Counted from the first letter of the stretch, positions 17,185 through 25,649 are shown. The stretch: DNA of 64,000 nt from Chloroflexota bacterium (GCA_016215025.1 JACRMI010000066.1:62001-126000), one strand, 5' to 3'. The notes: a model not told the origin generated them from the letters alone. Numbers and translations: made by a program.

Positions 17185-18156
17185 TTACGCGACCGCAGAC
17201 CGCCGACCGTTGCCCCTACTTGTACTAGCGGTCGGCGGTCGGTGGTCGTCTGTCTTTTGTAACATCAACACAAACGCATCTTCTAAACGTGGCTTGACTT
17301 CGTGCAAGTTGCCCACACTAATGCCGCTGGCTTGCCACGTCGATTTGATGGCTGCCATGCGGTCGGTGCGGTCGATAATCATTCGAATCATGTCGCCGTG
17401 GGTGGACACCGTGAGTACGCCCGTGCTGTTTTCGATGGATTGACGCGCCTGCAACGCCTGTTCAGACTGCGCTTCGAAGATTTTTACGCCGATCTCCTCA
17501 CGCAGTTTGCGTGGGTCGTCGTACGCGATTAGCTCGCCCCGATACATCAAGCCGACACGCGTGCAGCGTTCCGCTTCGTCGAGGTACGGTGTGCAGATGA
17601 CGATGGTCACACCGTCGAGATGGACCTGGGTCAGCAAATCCCAAAATTCGCGACGACTGACGGGATCGACGCCGGTGGTTGGCTCGTCGAGCAACAGCAC
17701 TTGCGGGCGATGCATCAACGTGGCAGCGAGCGCCAATTTTTTTTGCATTCCGCCGGACAAGTTGCGCGCGAGGCGCGTTTGAAATTCGGTGAGGCGCGCA
17801 AAGCCGAGCAAGCGATGGATCAATTCGGCGCGTTGCGCGCGCGGCGATCCGAAAACATCAGCAAAGAAATTTAAATTTTCGAGGACGGTCAAATCGGGAT
17901 AAAGCGCGAATCGCTGCGGCATATAGCCGATCAATTTCTTAACAGCTTCGGGATCGCGCATCGTATCGATGCTACCAACGGTGACGCGTCCCGACGTTGG
18001 ATTCATCGCGGTCGAAACAACGCGCATTGTCGTCGTTTTGCCCGCGCCATCGGGTCCGATCAAACCAATTAGCTCGCCCGGTTTTATCTCGAGCGAGAGA
18101 TTTTTGACGGCGACGGTTTCACCGAATCGTTTGGTGAGATTGGAAATGGAAATCAT
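17185..18156 (-). CDS. ABC exporter ATP-binding protein with repeat-derived C-terminus
   Basis: 323 residues. Walker A GPDGAGKTTT, Q-loop in LIGYMPQRFALYPDL, signature NLSGGMQKKLALA, Walker B VLLLDEPTTGVDP, and a switch position TPYLDEAERC in which the H-loop His is replaced (CTPY where most have TTHY). The last 20 or so residues (starting DDHRPPTAS) come from a mini-hairpin at 17191-17254 that runs into the coding frame; the neighbouring ATPase lacks such a tail. The missing H-loop His would suggest that this is the weak partner of an ATPase heterodimer, an inference from general ABC mechanism. Confidence 0.9.
   Translation of the reverse strand: MISISNLTKRFGETVAVKNLSLEIKPGELIGLIGPDGAGKTTTMRVVSTAMNPTSGRVTVGSIDTMRDPEAVKKLIGYMPQRFALYPDLTVLENLNFFADVFGSPRAQRAELIHRLLGFARLTEFQTRLARNLSGGMQKKLALAATLMHRPQVLLLDEPTTGVDPVSRREFWDLLTQVHLDGVTIVICTPYLDEAERCTRVGLMYRGELIAYDDPRKLREEIGVKIFEAQSEQALQARQSIENSTGVLTVSTHGDMIRMIIDRTDRMAAIKSTWQASGISVGNLHEVKPRLEDAFVLMLQKTDDHRPPTASTSRGNGRRSAVA
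17191..17254. repeat. CGGTCGGCGGTC-word mini-hairpin inside a gene end
   Basis: Left arm 17191-17210 (GACCGCAGACCGCCGACCGT), right arm 17227-17254 (GCGGTCGGCGGTCGGTGGTC). It overlaps the last codons of the ABC ATPase gene that ends at 17185 and so codes its C-terminal tail. Confidence 0.75.
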
Positions 18157-18232
18157 AATTTGCTATTGTTCTTGGACTCGACGCTTTAGCGGGTTGCTAC
18201 GACAACGAGACCGCGTAAACACTCGACTCCAC

Positions 18233-19240
18233 TCATGCTTCACATGTAACACACGCTTGTTCCGATATTGTTGCAGGTGTCGCGGACATGACTTCCCAGC
18301 GTTCACAACGACCGCCCCAGCGCGCGATCAATTGCTTATCGACCGTGACCTGCACGATTTCGCAATGGTTCGTGCAGTGATGGCACTCAAATGACGTCGT
18401 GCGATATTTTAAATCGCTCACGCCAAATCCTTTGAACTGGGTACGATGACCATTGCGCGCTATGCCTTCGTGGGCGAGAATCGCCGCGCCGATCGCGCCC
18501 ATGACTTCGTGATGCGGCGGTACATGGACTGGTGCGTTCAGCGCTTCTTCAAACGCGCGAATCATTCCCTTGTTGAATGCAACGCCGCCTTGGAACACGA
18601 TCAACTCGCGAATCTCTTTGCCCAAACCGACGTTGTTCAAATAATTGCGCGCCATCGCTTGGCACAAGCCATACAAAATGTCTTCGACGCGATGTCCCAT
18701 TTGTTGTTTGTGAATCATGTCAGACTCGGCAAACACGGTGCAGCGCCCGGCGATTCGCACAGGCGTTTTCGATTGCAATGCCATTGGTCCAACGCTTTCG
18801 ATGTCGATGCCCAACCGCGCGGCTTGTTGATCGAGAAACGCACCCGTACCGGCGGCGCAAACCGTGTTCATTCCGAAATCGACGGCAACGCCATCGCGCA
18901 GCACGATGATTTTCGAATCCTGTCCGCCGATTTCGATAATCGTTTGCACGCCCGGCACAAAATGCGATGCGGCAACCGCATGCGCGGTGATTTCGTTTTT
19001 GATAACATCCGCGCCGACGACAGCACCGGCAAGATAACGTCCGCTGCCGGTTGTGCCGACACCGGCAATGGAAACATCGGGCGCGAGTCGTTCGCTGATT
19101 TGGCGTAAGCCTTGTTGAACCACATCGAGCGGCTTGCCGCGCGTGCGCAGATATAACGCATCGAGAACATGATATTTTTCATCCAAGACGACGAGCTTGG
19201 TTGTGACGGACCCCACATCGATTCCGAGATAGGCTTGCAT
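18233..19240 (-). CDS. 2-hydroxyacyl-CoA dehydratase activase (BadF/BcrA/HgdC ATPase family)
   Basis: 335 residues of the ASKHA fold. Phosphate-1 loop YLGIDVGSVTTKLVVLD at the N-terminus; GVGTTGSGRYL; IIEIGGQDSKIIVL; the cluster-binding Cys regions NTVCAAGTGAFLD and IAGRCTVFAESDM, which in activases bind one [4Fe-4S] between two subunits. A C-terminal part after residue 265 adds a Cys-rich segment (ECHHCTNHCEI, GGRCERW, ACVTCEA) beyond the usual HgdC length of about 260. Members use ATP to push an electron onto a partner protein. The partner is probably the 724-residue product encoded just upstream. The pair lies inside an ABC exporter operon. Confidence 0.88.
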   Translation of the reverse strand: MQAYLGIDVGSVTTKLVVLDEKYHVLDALYLRTRGKPLDVVQQGLRQISERLAPDVSIAGVGTTGSGRYLAGAVVGADVIKNEITAHAVAASHFVPGVQTIIEIGGQDSKIIVLRDGVAVDFGMNTVCAAGTGAFLDQQAARLGIDIESVGPMALQSKTPVRIAGRCTVFAESDMIHKQQMGHRVEDILYGLCQAMARNYLNNVGLGKEIRELIVFQGGVAFNKGMIRAFEEALNAPVHVPPHHEVMGAIGAAILAHEGIARNGHRTQFKGFGVSDLKYRTTSFECHHCTNHCEIVQVTVDKQLIARWGGRCERWEVMSATPATISEQACVTCEA

Positions 19241-19256
19241 GTTACCTTGTCCTCCA

Positions 19257-19440
19257 ATTATTTCCCGCTAATCTCCGCGAATCCACGCGAATCAAATACT
19301 AACCATTGTGTCATTCTGAGTGGAGCGAAGAATCTCGCTTCTTTGAATTGCTAGGTGCTTCGTCGCTTGTCATCAACGATGGCGCAACCGCTCCTCAGCC
19401 TGACAAGTTAGCGAAGATTCGCGTGATTCGCGGGAGATTG
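19257..19440. repeat. Nested repeats: TGTCATTCTGAG element inside a CGCGAAT mini-hairpin
   Basis: The outer arms are CCCGCTAATCTCCGCGAATC at about 19264-19283 and GATTCGCGTGATTCGCGGGA at about 19416-19435. Between them a TGTCATTCTGAG-family element runs from 19309 to 19405 (ends CTCAGCCTGACA). The layout is that of one element having entered another. It fills the gap between two genes of one operon. Confidence 0.8.
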
Positions 19441-21615
19441 CTATGCTTGCGCCGCTCGCATTTCGCGGCGACGATTCAACAAATCGACAAAGGCTTCGAG
19501 ACGCGTACGCATTCCAGCTTGCCCCGATTGTTCGTCGAGGATGAACGAGATGATTGGCAAGTTAAATTCGCGACTGATGCGCGGCAAGATGTTGAGCGCG
19601 GTCACTTCGGGAATGCAGGTGAACGGCAGCAACTCCACCATGCCATCGATTCCCTTTTTCGCGGAGAGGACCGTTTGTCCGACGGTCATCAATCCTTCGC
19701 CGCCGATATTCCAACGCAGATACGGTTTCGCCGCTTGATCCACTTCGGATTTGTGAAACCCAATTGCTTCCAAAATCAAATTGAGTTTTGCCCAATCGGC
19801 GAGCATTAACGTGCGCCGCACTTCTGCGCCGAGCTGTCCCAGCACGCGCTCGACATCGAGATTGTAAAACGGTTCGAGAACAGCGTAATATTCTCCGGTT
19901 ATGGCAATGCGCACCGGCTGGCGGGTTGGATCGATCAAAACTTGATCCATCTTTTTCAAGACGTCGATTTGAACCGGTTTGATTGCATCGACCTCGCGAA
20001 TGGGATCGATGCGGAGCTGCGCTTCTTCCCAAACTTTATCGACGGTGCCGCGGGTTACCTCGCGCGCGCGAATCGATTGCAGCTTGCGTTCCATTTCGTC
20101 GAGCGCCGTCATCTTGGCAAGCGCGAGTCGAATTTCGCGAAGTACGGTCGACCAAGAGAACTGCTCCATGAATGGACGTAGGAATTGGGGCAGGGCGAAT
20201 ACACCGCCTTTTTCAAACACTGCTGTGCTCACTAATCGAAACTTGTAACCCAAATCGTGCAGCACATCGTTTAGCAATTGCGTGTAACTGCTATTGCGAC
20301 ACAATTCCGCGCCGTCCATGTAGAGCAGCGTGTCCGCGCCCGATTCGAGCATCTCGATCATGTTGCCGAGAATGTACTTGTACGGCGTGCAAATAAATTC
20401 GGGCGAATGTCGTACGCCAAGCGAGACGGTCCGACTGCTCAGCTTGGGACCAAGTTCAACGTGCGTGCCGATTCCTTCGAACATCGATTTGATGGGAATA
20501 GCCGAAGTGCCCATGCGCGGAAAGCCGATGACGGGTTTGTGGATTTCGTGCAACACAACCGGCGTTTCAATTTTCTTTTCAGGTTGAGTCGGCAAGGCGA
20601 TGGATTGAGTTTTCTGGCGCGTCAGCATATCGACAAAGGCTTCGAGGCGCGTAATCATTCCGGCAGCGCTGCCGTGTTCGTCGAGGACGAGCGTCATGAA
20701 TGGACGCTGTAATGTGTGCGCGCGGCGCGTCATGGTTTCGACCATCGCCGAATCGGGACCGCACGAAAATGCCATGAGCGAAATCAACCCCGCGATATTT
20801 TGATCGTGCAAGTAATGCCCCGCCGCACCCGACATCCAATCTTCAAAGAACCAACGCTTTTGTCCGGTCGTTTGCTCGATTCCGATTTTTGCCTCGTCAG
20901 GCGCAACCATTTCGCTCGTCAGTACATGCGCGCCGAGATTGCGCAAACGCGTGACGACGTTATGATTGATGTAATCGTCGTGCAAGCAGTAAGGATGCCC
21001 AACGACGGCGATATTCAAACGAGGATGATTTTCTAGCGTTCTAGCAGAGTGGGAGCCGTCGCCACTGACTGTGGTTAAGGTGAAATCCTTTGGATACAGC
21101 TGCGCCAACGCATCGATATAAGTTATTTTTTCGGTGGCCATCAACGCGCGATAAATATCGTCGGCGTGGCACGCGCGTTTCCAAGCGCTCTGAATTTTCA
21201 AGGGATTCCACGTGAATTGTTTTCCCAATTGCTGAAACGCTTGCGTCGGCGAAACCTTATAGCGATGCACGTCGATGCCGATTTCGAGCAGAGGGGGACA
21301 ATCGACGACGGTTGCGTGAATTAAATCGGGCAGCGCCTGAAATTTTGAACAGTGCAGCGCACCCCATACGACACTGCGAATCGCCGGCACGAAAACGTAA
21401 TCAACCTTACCGTTTGCGCGCAGCCAATCGACATGACCCGCATAGACTTTGATCGGCAGACACGTCACATCGGCGACCATCTTTGCGCCGACGGCGACCA
21501 TGTCACGGTTGGTCGGCGGCGACACCACAATCTCCGCGCCGAGTTCTTCAAAGAACGTGCGCCACAATGGATAATATTGTAGAAAGTGCAACGCACGTGG
21601 AATTCCTATGCGCAT
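19441..21615 (-). CDS. Two-domain 2-hydroxyacyl-CoA dehydratase-like protein (DUF2229/CoA-protein activase group)
   Basis: 724 residues in two related halves. First half (about 1-340): RIGIPRALHFLQYYPLW, DVTCLPIKV, VDCPPLLE, HPYCLHDD, FSCGPDSAM, and LDEHGSAAGMITRLEAF. Second half (about 360-724): FPRMGTSAIP, FICTPYKYI, AELCRNSSY, LPFTCIPEV, and LDEQSGQAGMRTRLEAF. The cysteines are placed as in [4Fe-4S]-binding HgdB/HgdC-associated proteins. The closing motif occurs in both halves, pointing to an internal duplication. It probably accepts electrons from the activase gene that follows; substrate unknown. Its ATG lies two bases after the permease stop, tying it to the exporter operon. Confidence 0.82.
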   Translation of the reverse strand: MRIGIPRALHFLQYYPLWRTFFEELGAEIVVSPPTNRDMVAVGAKMVADVTCLPIKVYAGHVDWLRANGKVDYVFVPAIRSVVWGALHCSKFQALPDLIHATVVDCPPLLEIGIDVHRYKVSPTQAFQQLGKQFTWNPLKIQSAWKRACHADDIYRALMATEKITYIDALAQLYPKDFTLTTVSGDGSHSARTLENHPRLNIAVVGHPYCLHDDYINHNVVTRLRNLGAHVLTSEMVAPDEAKIGIEQTTGQKRWFFEDWMSGAAGHYLHDQNIAGLISLMAFSCGPDSAMVETMTRRAHTLQRPFMTLVLDEHGSAAGMITRLEAFVDMLTRQKTQSIALPTQPEKKIETPVVLHEIHKPVIGFPRMGTSAIPIKSMFEGIGTHVELGPKLSSRTVSLGVRHSPEFICTPYKYILGNMIEMLESGADTLLYMDGAELCRNSSYTQLLNDVLHDLGYKFRLVSTAVFEKGGVFALPQFLRPFMEQFSWSTVLREIRLALAKMTALDEMERKLQSIRAREVTRGTVDKVWEEAQLRIDPIREVDAIKPVQIDVLKKMDQVLIDPTRQPVRIAITGEYYAVLEPFYNLDVERVLGQLGAEVRRTLMLADWAKLNLILEAIGFHKSEVDQAAKPYLRWNIGGEGLMTVGQTVLSAKKGIDGMVELLPFTCIPEVTALNILPRISREFNLPIISFILDEQSGQAGMRTRLEAFVDLLNRRREMRAAQA

Positions 21616-21617
21616 AG

Positions 21618-22739
21618 TTACTCCAAACTTTTGCGGAATCGCATGGATGCCGCAAACAAAATCAATGGGCCGAGAATCATGAGCAAGAGAACCTGTTCAG
21701 GAAACGACGGCAAACCAACGCCTTTGAGAATGATCCCGCGAATGATGATGAGCATGTAACGTAATGGCACGAGATACGACAATGCCTGAAGCCAGCCGGG
21801 CATCGCCTCGATCGGAAAGAAAAAGCCAGAGATGAAGATGCCTGGGAATAGGACGAGGAATGTCATCAGCATCGCTTCTTGCTGCGTTCTACTGATGCTG
21901 GAAATGAGCAAGCCCTGTCCCAGGGTGGACAACAAAAAGATGAGCGAGATCATAAAGAGGAGCACGAGGTCGCCGCGAATCGGCACGCCAAACACAATGA
22001 CGCCGAATGCCAAGATTTCGGCCAGATCGAAAAAGGCAATAAAGACGTACGGGACTATTTTGCCGACGATCAATTCCCAGGGTTGAATCGGCGTGACGAC
22101 GAGTTGCTCTATCGTTCCTTGCTCGCGCTCGCGGACGATGGTGAGCGCGGTGAACAAGCCGGTCAGAAATTGCAGAATCATGCCGATCAAACCGGGGATC
22201 ATATAATTCGACGATTTCAATTCGGGGTTGTACCATACGCGCGGGCGCACTTCGATGCCGGCGAGTCGCGTCACGTCGATGCCGAGTCGTTGCTGGGCGA
22301 TTTGAATCCCTTGTGCTTGACCGACTAGTTGCGAAGCAGAAAACGCGGCGGTGGCGACCGACGGATCGGAACCGTCGATGATGACGGCGGCTTGGGCGGT
22401 AATGCCGCGCGCCAGATTGTCGCTGTAACCGGCGGGGATGATGAGACCGGCGCGAATGGTCCCGTTGTCGAGAAGGGTAGCCAGCTCCGTTTCATTCGCG
22501 GCATAATGGCTGATCGAAAAATAGTCGGACGCTTGGAAACCTTGGATGAGGTGGCGGCTCTGCGCGCTTTTGTCCGCATCGAACACGCCGGTATTGAGTC
22601 GGCGGACATCATTGGTGGCGGCGTAACCGAGCAGAATCAGTTGAATGATTGGAATGGCGAACATGATGACGAGCGTGCGTGGATCGCGGATGATATGAAT
22701 AAATTCTTTGCGGATGATGGACACCAAGCGTGAGTTCAT
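21618..22739 (-). CDS. ABC-2 type exporter permease (YbhS/YhhJ-like)
   Basis: 373 residues: N-terminal membrane helix (FAIPIIQLILLGYAA), an extracytoplasmic domain of about 140 residues, then five helices. The segment VREREQGTIEQLVVTPIQPWE after the second helix is typical of ABC-2 permeases of the YbhS/YbhR/YhhJ type. The E. coli type system has two permeases; only one is seen here, so it may work as a homodimer with the two ATPases encoded downstream. Its start overlaps the TetR stop by four bases (ATGA), and the dehydratase-like gene begins two bases after its own stop. Confidence 0.92.
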   Translation of the reverse strand: MNSRLVSIIRKEFIHIIRDPRTLVIMFAIPIIQLILLGYAATNDVRRLNTGVFDADKSAQSRHLIQGFQASDYFSISHYAANETELATLLDNGTIRAGLIIPAGYSDNLARGITAQAAVIIDGSDPSVATAAFSASQLVGQAQGIQIAQQRLGIDVTRLAGIEVRPRVWYNPELKSSNYMIPGLIGMILQFLTGLFTALTIVREREQGTIEQLVVTPIQPWELIVGKIVPYVFIAFFDLAEILAFGVIVFGVPIRGDLVLLFMISLIFLLSTLGQGLLISSISRTQQEAMLMTFLVLFPGIFISGFFFPIEAMPGWLQALSYLVPLRYMLIIIRGIILKGVGLPSFPEQVLLLMILGPLILFAASMRFRKSLE

Positions 22740-23389
22740 TTCGATTTCCTCTTGGTGGAATCGGCCAGTGCGCCACGCAGAAATAGGGGAATCACTTGAC
22801 CGACAATCTCATCGTTCGTCCAGGTCGCATTTTTTTCTAATTGAGCGATGTCGCGCAGTCCGATGTAGGTAATGAACATGCCGATGAAACTGCGCGCCAG
22901 CACGCTGGGAACTAAATGGCGTTGGAAGATTCCCCGGTCGATTTGTTCTTGAAAGTAGGATTCAAGTGTCGTGATCGCGTACATTACCACTTGGTCCAAA
23001 TATTTCTGGCGGGTTGCTGCCGACATCGTGGGTAAAGCGGACAAGAGAATACGAAAGATATGGACGTTTTGCTGGATCGTGGCGAGCATATTCAGCGCAA
23101 AGGAGGTGAGCATTTGTTCGGGGGGCTGGTCTTGCAAAGATGCCATTTGTGCGCCGAGCGATTCAATCGTTGGCTGGACCGCTTGGCGGGGAATACTGAC
23201 GAGGAGGTCGCCCTTGTTCTTGAAATAATTGTAGATCGAACCTTCGGCGATACCGGCGGCGTGAGCAATGTCGGCGATGGTCGCGCGCTCAAATCCTTTT
23301 GCGCCAAAGACGCGCGTGGCGGCGTCGAGAATTTGCTTACGGCGCTCTTCGGTGAGGGTGCGGCGGGCGCGGGGGCTGATTTTGGGCAT
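22736..23389 (-). CDS. TetR/AcrR-family regulator of the exporter operon
   Basis: 217 residues. Residues about 10-60 form the TetR helix-turn-helix (RRKQILDAATRVFGAKGFERATIADIAHAAGIAEGS split across the three helices, ending IYNYFKNKGDLL). The rest is a ligand-binding domain of normal length; a segment ARSFIGMFITYIGL resembles the TetR_C group of fatty-acid-type regulators. I chose the ATG at 23389 because AAAGGA lies eight bases before it; an ATG three codons earlier overlaps that site. It is the first gene of its operon, and a palindrome of TetR type lies on the start of transcription, so autorepression and control of the exporter are likely. Confidence 0.93.
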   Translation of the reverse strand: MPKISPRARRTLTEERRKQILDAATRVFGAKGFERATIADIAHAAGIAEGSIYNYFKNKGDLLVSIPRQAVQPTIESLGAQMASLQDQPPEQMLTSFALNMLATIQQNVHIFRILLSALPTMSAATRQKYLDQVVMYAITTLESYFQEQIDRGIFQRHLVPSVLARSFIGMFITYIGLRDIAQLEKNATWTNDEIVGQVIPLFLRGALADSTKRKSK

Positions 23390-23405
23390 CGTTGCCATCC
23401 TTTAA

Positions 23406-23423
23406 TGAATGAGCGTTCATTCA
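23406..23423. promoter_or_regulatory. TetR-type operator palindrome
   Basis: TGAATGAGCGTTCATTCA is an 18-base near-perfect palindrome (TGAATGA and TCATTCA arms). It begins just after the -10 box of the minus-strand promoter and covers about +1 to +17 of the tetR transcript. The half-site TGAATGA is typical for AcrR/QacR-like repressors. Confidence 0.85.
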
Positions 23424-23428
23424 CCGTG

Positions 23429-23457
23429 ATTATACGACGACCGAGGTGCATTGTCAA
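23429..23457 (-). promoter_or_regulatory. Full-consensus promoter of the TetR-ABC operon
   Basis: Read on the minus strand: TTGACA (23452-23457), 17 bases, TATAAT (23429-23434). Both boxes match the sigma-70 consensus exactly. Start of transcription is expected near 23422, inside the TetR palindrome. Confidence 0.9.
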
Positions 23458-23469
23458 GACACACAAATC

Positions 23470-23507
23470 AAAAACCTCGCCAATTTTTGTGATGGGCGAG
23501 GTTTTTA
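23470..23507 (-). terminator. Terminator after the unknown membrane-protein gene
   Basis: AAAACCTCGCC (23471-23481) pairs with GGCGAGGTTTT (23495-23505). On the minus strand it follows the stop at 23521 and ends in a T-run, and it insulates that gene from the TetR promoter. Confidence 0.85.
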
Positions 23508-23520
23508 AAATGGCTCCGGT

Positions 23521-24681
23521 TTAACGTTTGACACAATCTCGAATCGACGTGGGGCTTGCGCCGACAAAGCGGCATTCGGCTTGACTGCTGGGGAGGGTCG
23601 CGGTTACCACGACGACGCCCCCGGCGTGATGCACCAGCGAAATTTCGCGCGGCTCACTCAGATTGGTTGCATTTTGGGTCTGCCAAATTTGCGTGGGGGG
23701 CGGAATGGTCACCATGCAATTTTCGCATTGCACAATTCCGGTCTTTAGAAATTGCTGCATCCAATCGCGATATTGCTCGACAAGATCGACGCAATCCTTT
23801 GTGCCGTAACCGTTGATGATAGTTTGACAGCGCCAGACAAAACCATTGTCGAATTCGGCATCGACGAATGCTGTCCGCAGTGTCTTGCGATCATAATCCG
23901 AAATGCGCTGGACGTAACGCGGCGTAAAATGCTTTTGCCATCGCGATGCGCCGACATAATCCAGCACGGTGGACGTGTTCATTTTTTGAATGTCAGCATC
24001 CGGCGGCATCGCCAGCATCAATTGAATCAAACGATACGATAACTGCACCGGCGCGCGCAATTGCGAATTGAGTGAGCCATCGTACAACGCACCTAGCCCA
24101 ATCGCAAAAGGTGCGCATAGCCACAGCAAGACCCAGCCGCGTCGAGTGAGTCGATTATCGCTGGATGAACTTTCCCATGTCCAGCGCGCGGTTAGTGCTT
24201 GGAGTGCGGTTACCACCATTCCGGTCAATGCACCAAAAGTCGCGACGAGCGGAATTCGCTCTTGCACTCCCGACGAAAAAGGGTAGAGCGATATGCCGCG
24301 AACTGCCGGATCGAATATTGCGATTACGGCACTCAAACCTTCGGTGCTCACGAGCAAACTGAGCGGACCGATGATACCGCCAGCCACTACCCACACGATG
24401 ACGCGGCGAAGGTTCGCCCCGTGAATACGCCCAACAAGGGTACCCGCGAGGGTGGTCAGCGGAATGAGTGTGGCGGCGATGAGGACGAGCTTGAGCCAAA
24501 AGAATTCGCTTCCCGCGCGCCACAACTCGTAGGTGTCCCACCCCCAGCCGGCTAACACGGTGGCGATGCCAAAGACCAAGCCATAGTGGCTGCCGGCGGT
24601 TTCTTCAAATCTCTCACGCTCGGCTAGATGCAGTTCCTTGCGTGAGAACAATTTGTCAAGTGAATCGATTCGCGTGATCAT
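23521..24681 (-). CDS. Membrane protein of unknown function with Cys-rich C-terminal domain
   Basis: 386 residues; I do not recognise the family. Five likely membrane helices lie between residues about 33 and 205 (for example GLVFGIATVLAGWGW, LKLVLIAATLIPLTTLAG, VIVWVVAGGIIGPLSLLV, LVATFGALTGMVVTAL, VLLWLCAPFAIGLGAL). Residues 215-386 are soluble and have cysteines in pairs (CQTIINGYGTKDC, CENC, and C near the end), so disulfides outside the cell are possible. Start codon lies one base after the era stop, so it is translated together with era. It ends at a clear terminator. A link to era in function is not implied. Confidence 0.75.
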   Translation of the reverse strand: MITRIDSLDKLFSRKELHLAERERFEETAGSHYGLVFGIATVLAGWGWDTYELWRAGSEFFWLKLVLIAATLIPLTTLAGTLVGRIHGANLRRVIVWVVAGGIIGPLSLLVSTEGLSAVIAIFDPAVRGISLYPFSSGVQERIPLVATFGALTGMVVTALQALTARWTWESSSSDNRLTRRGWVLLWLCAPFAIGLGALYDGSLNSQLRAPVQLSYRLIQLMLAMPPDADIQKMNTSTVLDYVGASRWQKHFTPRYVQRISDYDRKTLRTAFVDAEFDNGFVWRCQTIINGYGTKDCVDLVEQYRDWMQQFLKTGIVQCENCMVTIPPPTQIWQTQNATNLSEPREISLVHHAGGVVVVTATLPSSQAECRFVGASPTSIRDCVKR

Positions 24682-24682
24682 G

Positions 24683-25606
24683 TTATTCTATAGTTAGCCC
24701 CAATTCGCGGAGACTGCTTCCACTGTCGCGCCATTTTTCCCAAACCTTGACCCACAATTCCAAATAGACCTTGTGTCCCACCCATTCTTCGATCTGTTCG
24801 CGCGCGGCTTGTCCAATTTGCTTGAGCATCGCGCCGCCTGCGCCGATAATAATGCCCTTTTGCGAATCGCGCTCGACGAAGATTGTTGCGCCGATATGTG
24901 TCAGTTCGTCGCTGCGATCTTCCCATTCGTCGATAGCGACGGCAACCGAATGTGGGACTTCTTGGCGAGTCTGAAGCAGCACTTGCTCGCGAATCAGTTC
25001 CGATGCCATCGCCTGAATATTTTGATCGGTGACGATGTCGGTGGGATAAAGCTCTGGTCCTTCGGGCAAGCGCGCGACGGCTTGATTGAGCAGCTTGTCG
25101 ATGTTGTCTTTGCGCGTCGCCGAGATACGCATCCAGTCGGCATGTTTGACGATTGCCCAGTACGCTTCGGTGACGGCTTGGATGTTCTCCGGCTTGAGTC
25201 GATCCATCTTGTTCAGCGCAAGCAAAACCGGCGCATGCGCTTTGGAATCGAGCATTTGACCGATGCGCTTGTCGTCTTGATCGGGCATCCGCGAACCATC
25301 GACCAAAAAAATGACGACATCGACTTCGCTCAACACGCCGGATGCCGCTTCCACCATCGCCTTGCCCAATCGATGTTGGGGACGATGAATGCCGGGCGTA
25401 TCGACAAAAACAATTTGGGCATCTGGGCGTGTGAGGATGCCGCGAATTACGCGGCGGGTCGTTTGCGGCTTGGGCGAAACAATCGCGACCTTTGCACCAA
25501 CGTACGCGTTGACGAGCGTCGATTTGCCGACGTTAGGTTTGCCAACGACGGCGACGAAACCAGATTTGTGAATGGGGGCAACCCGATTGGGGTCGATATT
25601 TTTCAT
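24683..25606 (-). CDS. era: GTPase Era
   Basis: A 307-residue GTPase needed for 16S rRNA maturation and 30S assembly. G1 GKPNVGKSTL at about residue 22, G2 region PQTTRRVIRGI, G3 DTPGIHRPQH, G4 NKMD, and C-terminal KH domain with RDSQKGIIIGAGGAMLKQIG. Length is normal (about 300). It stands upstream of the unknown membrane-protein gene with one base between. The terminator of the large glycosidase gene lies just upstream, so era probably has its own promoter in the 40 bases between. Confidence 0.96.
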   Translation of the reverse strand: MKNIDPNRVAPIHKSGFVAVVGKPNVGKSTLVNAYVGAKVAIVSPKPQTTRRVIRGILTRPDAQIVFVDTPGIHRPQHRLGKAMVEAASGVLSEVDVVIFLVDGSRMPDQDDKRIGQMLDSKAHAPVLLALNKMDRLKPENIQAVTEAYWAIVKHADWMRISATRKDNIDKLLNQAVARLPEGPELYPTDIVTDQNIQAMASELIREQVLLQTRQEVPHSVAVAIDEWEDRSDELTHIGATIFVERDSQKGIIIGAGGAMLKQIGQAAREQIEEWVGHKVYLELWVKVWEKWRDSGSSLRELGLTIE

Positions 25607-25649
25607 GCCCGCAGTATACGCCGAGAATGCGGAATTGCCAAACGAATAA

